Shown: positions 58,024-64,000 of the stretch, piece after piece
How the letters are laid out: every line of letters starts with the position of its first letter
How positions within the stretch are numbered: the stretch's first letter is position 1
Assembly (NCBI RefSeq): GCF_036038375.1
Contig: NZ_CP107935.1
Coordinates: forward strand, 3,968,001 to 4,032,000
Length of the DNA stretch: 64,000 bases
Source of the DNA: Streptomyces sp. NBC_00414
GTDB taxonomy: Bacteria > Actinomycetota > Actinomycetes > Streptomycetales > Streptomycetaceae
Direction of reading: 5' to 3'
Notes under the pieces: generated by a model
Databases searched by the model: none
The model's input: only the letters and a program-made list of their open reading frames with translations
What the model was told of the DNA's origin: nothing
Program-made: the position numbers and the translations under genes

Positions 58024-59255
58024 CAGCTGGGTCTCCTTGCTGTGCGGCTCCTTGCGCGGCGGCTCTCCTCGGCCGCCGTGTCTGTTGCGCGCCCTCCCTT
58101 CCGCGGCAGATAGACCAGTGCCTCCGTGCCCACGAACCGCAGGACGAAGGTGGTCACCAGGGCGAGTGCCGTGGCGGTGAGCGCGCTCATGCCGAACCGG
58201 CCCACGAGCAGCGCGATCAGCGGAATGCGCAGCACCAGGTCGGCGTTGGCGAGCAGTGCGAACCGGCCGGCCCTGTCCCACCAGTGCCGGTGCCGGCGTC
58301 GGTCCCGGAAGCAGAGGTGCTCGATGAGCAGGAAGTTCCAGGCGACCCCGAACTGGTTGGCGACGATCTCGGCGGGCAGGTAGTGCATCCCGGCCGCCGT
58401 CAGGGCCCACAGGCCGAAGAGGTTCGGCAGGAAGCCGGTCGCACCGATCAGCCCGAAGACCACCATCCGGGCCACCGGTGAGGCCGTGCGCAGTCCGGCG
58501 AGGTGCCGCAGGAAGCGGAGGCCCTCCTGTGCGCTCGACTTGGACTCGCCGGCGAACCGGTCCTGGAAGACGAACGGCACCTCGGTGACCTGGCGGGGCC
58601 GGGACCGTACCGCCATTTCGAGCAGGATCTTGTAGCCGAGGGGCTTCAGGACGTCCGCGGTGACCGCGCTGCGGCGGATCGCGAAGAAGCCGCTCATCGG
58701 GTCGCTGATGCCGCGCAGCCGGCGCGGGAACAGCGTCTTGGTCAGCCAGGTGGCGCCGCGCGAGACGGCGATGCGGTAGCCGCCCGCGAGTCCCTCGCGG
58801 CTGCCGCCCTTGATGTAGCGGGAGGCGACGACGAGCCCGGCGGGCGCCCGCTCCCCCGCGGCGACCAGCTCCGGGACCAGGGACGGCGGATGCTGCAGGT
58901 CGCCGTCCATGACGACGATCCAGTCGGAGGTCGCCGCGCGGATGCCCTCGACGACGGCCCCGCCGAGCCCGCCGACGGGCTCCTCGCGGTGCAGCACCGT
59001 CACCGGGTACGGACAGTCCCGGGCGGCCTCACGGATCACCTCGGGGGTGTCGTCGGTGGAGTCGTCCACGAACACGACCTCGCAGGGCAGCCGCCCGGGC
59101 ACCGAGGCGGTGATCTGCCGCAGCAACTCGCGTACGTTCGCGGACTCGTTGAAGGTCGGCACGACGATGGTGACCGCGCCCGGCTCGGGGAGCGGGGAGG
59201 CCGCGCGCAGCGCCGGGTCGCTCAGCTCCCCCGGGACGATGGACTCGTACGTCAT
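58023..59255 (-). CDS. GT2 glycosyltransferase fused to a GtrA membrane domain
   Basis: A 410-residue protein. Residues ~1-240: GT2 domain like dolichol-phosphate mannose synthase (VPTFNESANVRELLRQI, VVMDGDLQHPPSLVPEL with the Asp-x-Asp, and SDPMSGFFAIRRS). ~265-400: four helices of GtrA type (VFGLIGATGFLPNLFGLWALTAAGM). Such fusions make a polyprenyl-phosphate sugar and flip it outward. Coupled by overlaps to both neighbours, which supplies donors to the adjacent GT39-type enzyme. Confidence 0.93.
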   Translation of the reverse strand: MTYESIVPGELSDPALRAASPLPEPGAVTIVVPTFNESANVRELLRQITASVPGRLPCEVVFVDDSTDDTPEVIREAARDCPYPVTVLHREEPVGGLGGAVVEGIRAATSDWIVVMDGDLQHPPSLVPELVAAGERAPAGLVVASRYIKGGSREGLAGGYRIAVSRGATWLTKTLFPRRLRGISDPMSGFFAIRRSAVTADVLKPLGYKILLEMAVRSRPRQVTEVPFVFQDRFAGESKSSAQEGLRFLRHLAGLRTASPVARMVVFGLIGATGFLPNLFGLWALTAAGMHYLPAEIVANQFGVAWNFLLIEHLCFRDRRRHRHWWDRAGRFALLANADLVLRIPLIALLVGRFGMSALTATALALVTTFVLRFVGTEALVYLPRKGGRATDTAAEESRRARSRTARRPS

Positions 59256-60985
59256 CGGTCGCCGCCTTCCGTGGCCGCCGCGTCGGCGGAGTCGGCCGCG
59301 CCCGTGGTGCTTGCGCCACTCGCCGTGCTCGCCCTGCTGGCCCTGCTCTCCGGGCCGCCGCCCTCGATCCGGCGGATCTCGATGCGGTCCGGGCCCTCGC
59401 CGAAGGTGGCGACCGGGGTCGAGTGCTTCATCGCCTGCTTGACGTTGGGCAGGTCGACGGCGTCGCGCCGCACGGTCGGGGAGGCGACGACGTAGTCGAG
59501 GTCGCGCCAGCCGCGCGGCATGGTTTTCGTCACCGCGGGGTCGAGGTCGGCCTTGTAGAACCAGATGACGCCGAGGCCGGGCCGGTAGCCGGCGTGCACG
59601 AGGTCGAGCCAGAGCGCGTCGTCGACCAGGACCCGGGTGTCCTCGGGGTGCTCGACCTCGGTCGCCAGCCACTGGGACGCGGCCCGGTAGGGGGCGTTGG
59701 CGTCGGTGGTGACGGCGGTGCGGGCTCCGTCGTACCAGCGCGGCACGACGTACACGGCCGAGGCGGCGACGAGCAGCGCCGCGACCGCGTACCGGCCCCG
59801 GGTGACGTACGTGCTCTCGTCGGCGGCGCGCCGTCTGCGCAGCACCCCGTGCGCGACGCTGGCCGTGCCTCCGGCGAGGACCAGTGCGAGGAACGGCAGT
59901 GCCTGGATGACGTACATGGCTGGCAGGTAGCCGGTCGGGCGCAGGGCTACCAGGGCGAGGATCGCGACGGTCAGGGCGGGTCCGGCGAGCGCCCGCGCGG
60001 TGACCGACCAGCGCCAGGTGACGAGGAGCAGCAGCGCTCCGGCCAGGCCGCCCAGCGGCAGGATGCGGTCGTAGTAGAGCCAGGACCGCAGGACCTCGTG
60101 CGAGCCGGAGCCGGTGTCGAGGATGAAGCCCGAACCGGGCCTGGTCAGCTGGTATTCGAGCCCGTCCCACAGCGACACGTGTCCGGCGCCGGGGAACAGC
60201 TCGCCCTTGAGGAGGGCGAAGAGCGGGTACGACATGCCGATCAGGACGCAGGCCGTGACGGCTCCGGTGAGGGCGAACTTGCGGGTGTCGCGGTGGCTGT
60301 GGCGCCACATGGTGACGAGCACGGCGGGCAGGACGAAGATCATCGTTTCTTTGGTGAGGACCGCGGCCGCCGCGGCGAGTCCCGCCCCGAAGTGGTGCCA
60401 GAGGTGGCGGCTCGGGGAGGCGGCGAGGCAGAACGCGAGCAGCGTCCACATCACCGCGATGTTGTCGAGGAAGATCTCACGCTGGAGGACGACGGACAGC
60501 GGCGAGAGCCCGAACAGCAGCACTGCGAGCGCCGCCGCCCAGCGGGGCAGGGACAGTCGGCGGGCCAGTACGTGGACGAGGACCGCGCTCACCGCGCTGA
60601 CCAGGAGCATCACGATCCGCATCGAGCCGACCGTCATCGACTCGGGGCTGATCAGGGACGGGATCCAGGTCAGCACGGCTATCTGTATCCAGCCGAGGGG
60701 CGGGTGGTCGTACCAGTACGTGTAGTGGGCGAGGCCGTCGCCCTGCTGCACGGACCAGGCCTGGGCGAGGTAGGTGCCCTCGTCGTCGCTGAGGGTCGGG
60801 TAGTCGGCGATGTTCCAGCCCTGCACGGTCATGACGACCACGAGGAGTACGCCGCACAGGATCAGGTCGGCCTTCGAACCGCGCGGTCGGGACGGCGTCG
60901 TTCGAGGGGTCGAACCGGTTTTGGGGACAGGTGTGCGCTGCGCGGGGACCTTGGGGGTGGTCACCGCGGGAAGGGTGGAGGTCAC
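59252..60985 (-). CDS. GT39/ArnT-like membrane glycosyltransferase
   Basis: A 577-residue protein with about 11-13 helices. The first external loop has YPTLSDDEGTYLAQAW, with the acidic pair used as catalytic base in PMT/ArnT proteins, and WYDHPPLGWIQI. The C-terminal ~150 residues are an external soluble domain and the tail is low-complexity Ser/Ala/Gly. Uses polyprenyl-phosphate sugars as donor. GTG start overlaps the upstream stop (GTGA). Confidence 0.9.
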   Translation of the reverse strand: MTSTLPAVTTPKVPAQRTPVPKTGSTPRTTPSRPRGSKADLILCGVLLVVVMTVQGWNIADYPTLSDDEGTYLAQAWSVQQGDGLAHYTYWYDHPPLGWIQIAVLTWIPSLISPESMTVGSMRIVMLLVSAVSAVLVHVLARRLSLPRWAAALAVLLFGLSPLSVVLQREIFLDNIAVMWTLLAFCLAASPSRHLWHHFGAGLAAAAAVLTKETMIFVLPAVLVTMWRHSHRDTRKFALTGAVTACVLIGMSYPLFALLKGELFPGAGHVSLWDGLEYQLTRPGSGFILDTGSGSHEVLRSWLYYDRILPLGGLAGALLLLVTWRWSVTARALAGPALTVAILALVALRPTGYLPAMYVIQALPFLALVLAGGTASVAHGVLRRRRAADESTYVTRGRYAVAALLVAASAVYVVPRWYDGARTAVTTDANAPYRAASQWLATEVEHPEDTRVLVDDALWLDLVHAGYRPGLGVIWFYKADLDPAVTKTMPRGWRDLDYVVASPTVRRDAVDLPNVKQAMKHSTPVATFGEGPDRIEIRRIEGGGPESRASRASTASGASTTGAADSADAAATEGGDR

Positions 60986-62352
60986 GCAGGAACGTCCTCT
61001 CGGGACCCGCGGGCCACGGCCGCGGCTTCGGTGTCGGCATCGGTGTCGGCGCCGGTCAGGGTGTCGGGTTCGATGTCGGCGCCGTTGCCGATGTCCTTGC
61101 CGAGGTCGTTGCCGGTGTCGGTGAGGTGTGCGCCGACGTGGCTGGTCAACTCCCAGTCGTTGCGGCCCCGCTGCTCGCGCCAGACGGCACGGACGGCCGC
61201 TCCGGCGAGGAGCACCTGGTAGAAGGGGCCGCCGACGACGAGCTTGAGGTAGTGGACGAAGCGGACGCGGAGCCCGTACTGCTTGCCGAAGTCGTGCAGT
61301 CCGACCAGTTCGAAGACGAAGGTGACGAACGCGGTGACGGCCGGCAGGAAGGTGATGAAGGCGATGCCGACGGGGACGTCGAGGAAGAGCGCGACGGCCA
61401 CGTTGAGCGGGATGATCACGCCGGAGATCGCCTGGAGGTACGGCGTCATCAGGGTGTAGCGGGCGAGCAGTCGCCGGCCGAAGCCGGGCAGCTGCTTCCA
61501 GTCCTTCTTCCGGTAGACCTGCAGGAAGCCCTGGTTCCACCGGGTGCGCTGCTTGAGCAGCGACATCAGGCTGCCGGGTGTCTCCTCCTTGGTCACCATG
61601 TCGGAGTCGTACGCGACGACGACCTTCTTGCCTACGCTGGACAGGCGTACGCCCAGGTCGCAGTCCTCGGCGAGGCAGTCGGGGTCCCAGCCGTCGGCCT
61701 CCCGCAGGACGTCCGTGCGGACGAAGACCGTGTTTCCGCCAAGCGGAATGAAACCTTTCTGCGCATGCAGATGAAGCCGCGAGCGGAACCAGAAGAAGTA
61801 CTCCAGGCAGTTGCGCAGGCTGTACCAGCTGGAGTGGAAGTTGATGAGCTGGACGCCGCCCTGGACGACGTCCGCGCCGGTGGTGCGGAAGGCGTGGTCG
61901 ACGTGCGCGAGCAGCTCCGGGTGGACCTGGTCCTCGGCGTCGAAGACTCCGACGACGTCGCCGCGGCAGTGCGGCAGCGCCGTGTTCATGGCCTTCGGCT
62001 TGTTCTTCTTCTCGTGCGTGTCGACGACCACGCGGACGCGCGGGTCGCGGGCCTCGGCGTGCCGGGCCACCGCGGTGGTGTCCGGGTCGTCGTGGCCGAC
62101 GATCACGATGATCTCGAAGTCGGTGTGGCTGGATTCCAGCAGGCGCTGGATGGTGTGGTCGAGCACGGCCTGTTCGTGTCTCGCGGGCAGCAGTAGCGAG
62201 AAGGACACGTGCTCGCCCCCGTCCGGACTGCTGAACCGGGTGGAGGCGAGCACCTCGGGCGTGCGCCACGCGTGCATCTGCCACCACAGGGTGAAAGCAG
62301 CCATCCAGAAAAGGGCGAGCGAAACGACAGCGATGAAGACAGACGCCAGCAA
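60982..62352 (-). CDS. Cellulose-synthase-like GT2 membrane glycosyltransferase
   Basis: About 456 residues: an N-terminal helix (LASVFIAVVSLALFWMAAFTLWW), a GT-A domain (SLLLPARHEQAVLDHTIQRLL; Asp-x-Asp as FDAEDQVHPE; LAEDCDLGVRL; TRWNQGFLQ, the QxxRW equivalent), then four to five C-terminal helices and a Asp/Thr-rich tail. Processive beta-glycan synthase-like. The TTG at 62352 (GGGGGGATC 5 bases upstream) is my choice; the frame is open to 62511 (GTG) but that would put a 26-base dyad inside the gene. First gene of the operon. Confidence 0.88.
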   Translation of the reverse strand: MLASVFIAVVSLALFWMAAFTLWWQMHAWRTPEVLASTRFSSPDGGEHVSFSLLLPARHEQAVLDHTIQRLLESSHTDFEIIVIVGHDDPDTTAVARHAEARDPRVRVVVDTHEKKNKPKAMNTALPHCRGDVVGVFDAEDQVHPELLAHVDHAFRTTGADVVQGGVQLINFHSSWYSLRNCLEYFFWFRSRLHLHAQKGFIPLGGNTVFVRTDVLREADGWDPDCLAEDCDLGVRLSSVGKKVVVAYDSDMVTKEETPGSLMSLLKQRTRWNQGFLQVYRKKDWKQLPGFGRRLLARYTLMTPYLQAISGVIIPLNVAVALFLDVPVGIAFITFLPAVTAFVTFVFELVGLHDFGKQYGLRVRFVHYLKLVVGGPFYQVLLAGAAVRAVWREQRGRNDWELTSHVGAHLTDTGNDLGKDIGNGADIEPDTLTGADTDADTEAAAVARGSREDVPA

Positions 62353-62384
62353 AAGATCCCCCCAGGATCCCCAGAACCCCCTGT

Positions 62385-62410
62385 CACGACAGGGAGTAAC
62401 TCCTGTCGTG
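62385..62410. promoter_or_regulatory. Operator-like dyad CACGACAGG-N8-CCTGTCGTG
   Basis: Perfect 9-base arms, with the centre GAGTAACT itself partly symmetrical, 33 bases upstream of the proposed start of the GT2 gene. Either a repressor site or a 5' leader hairpin for the glycan operon. Confidence 0.55.
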
Positions 62411-62552
62411 TCCGGGACAGAGACTATGGGGATTCTGTGAAGTCCGGGAGGTGTTCTGATAAATAGCGTGTTTCGGAATGCTCGGTCGACTAGTGGGACG
62501 TATCCGAACACCTGCGCACATTGAGCCTCGGCGTGCCGGGTGTTTCCCCTGC

Positions 62553-64000
<1,448 letters not shown>

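Noticed and set aside
60986..62287. Extended N terminus for the GT39-like protein to 62287
   Set aside because: That frame is the antisense-like alternative frame of the GT2 gene; the GTG at 60985 overlapping the GT2 stop is the natural start.

Overview
The window is about 71% G+C chromosome from an actinomycete, almost certainly Streptomyces. The signs are strong G/C third-codon preference, GTG and TTG starts, leaderless genes, ATGA/GTGA stop-start overlaps, a DasR-type chitinase operator, GTP-dependent PEP carboxykinase, paired GntR regulators next to tiny genes, and short dispersed palindromes built on GGGGCGCGGGGAACTGCGC or CGCCGGACGGGCTGA. No rRNA, tRNA, CRISPR array, prophage or intact insertion sequence was seen.

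Layout. 1-6.2 kb: end of ahpC, then ahpD (peroxide defence), an AI-2E-type permease, a secreted lytic transglycosylase, a PIN-PhoH ATPase and a cis-prenyl diphosphate synthase. 6.2-7.0 kb: a gene-poor, A/T-richer gap with intrinsic terminators facing both ways. 7.0-14.4 kb: an AlkZ-like DNA glycosylase candidate, a P1B-4 metal ATPase divergent from its ArsR-type sensor with a textbook operator between them, a methyltransferase, a GNAT enzyme, a luciferase-like oxidoreductase, two GntR regulators (one frameshifted) and two coupled tiny genes.

14.4-25.9 kb: a 13-gene tad (Flp pilus) locus read right to left: conserved unknown, CpaB, a TadZ-TadE fusion, TadE, TadA, TadB, TadC, a histidine kinase and response regulator embedded in the locus, Flp pilin, TadG-like protein, lipoprotein and OmpA-domain protein. 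26-33.9 kb: GH18 chitinase with a DasR-type site, a SigE-family sigma factor with a membrane-anchored neighbour, a divergent Nramp homologue, a secreted M14 carboxypeptidase and an acidic hypothetical protein.

33.9-41.1 kb: a catabolic cluster (GntP permease, RidA, IclR regulator and KDG-type kinase on the minus strand; a fold-III PLP dehydratase and a D-aminoacylase divergent from them). Together these could import, deacetylate, deaminate and phosphorylate N-acetylglucosaminate, the C1-oxidised chitin monomer, to 2-keto-3-deoxy-6-phosphogluconate. That reading is inference. 41.1-49.1 kb: a secreted S1 protease, a tandem repeat tract, an alanine-type aminotransferase, an orphan small gene with its own operator, and a four-gene operon of a binding protein, TelA, a binding-protein/VWA lipoprotein and an XpaC-like protein.

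49.1-55.4 kb: Mut7-C RNase-like protein, a TetR/MFS drug-efflux pair with a perfect operator at the start codon, a hemolysin III protein and pckG. 55.4-62.4 kb: a tightly overlapping four-gene operon (cellulose-synthase-like GT2, GT39-like mannosyltransferase-type protein, GT2-GtrA fusion, and a copper-radical oxidase with all copper and Cys-Tyr residues), probably making and oxidising a surface glycan. The window ends inside a YyaL/DUF255 gene.

The main candidates for new biology are the putative oxidised-chitin cluster, the glycan/copper-oxidase operon, the TelA-VWA-XpaC operon, and the tad locus with its built-in two-component system. A palindromic element inserted in frame in the KDG kinase and a frameshifted GntR gene are the clearest sequence-level oddities.
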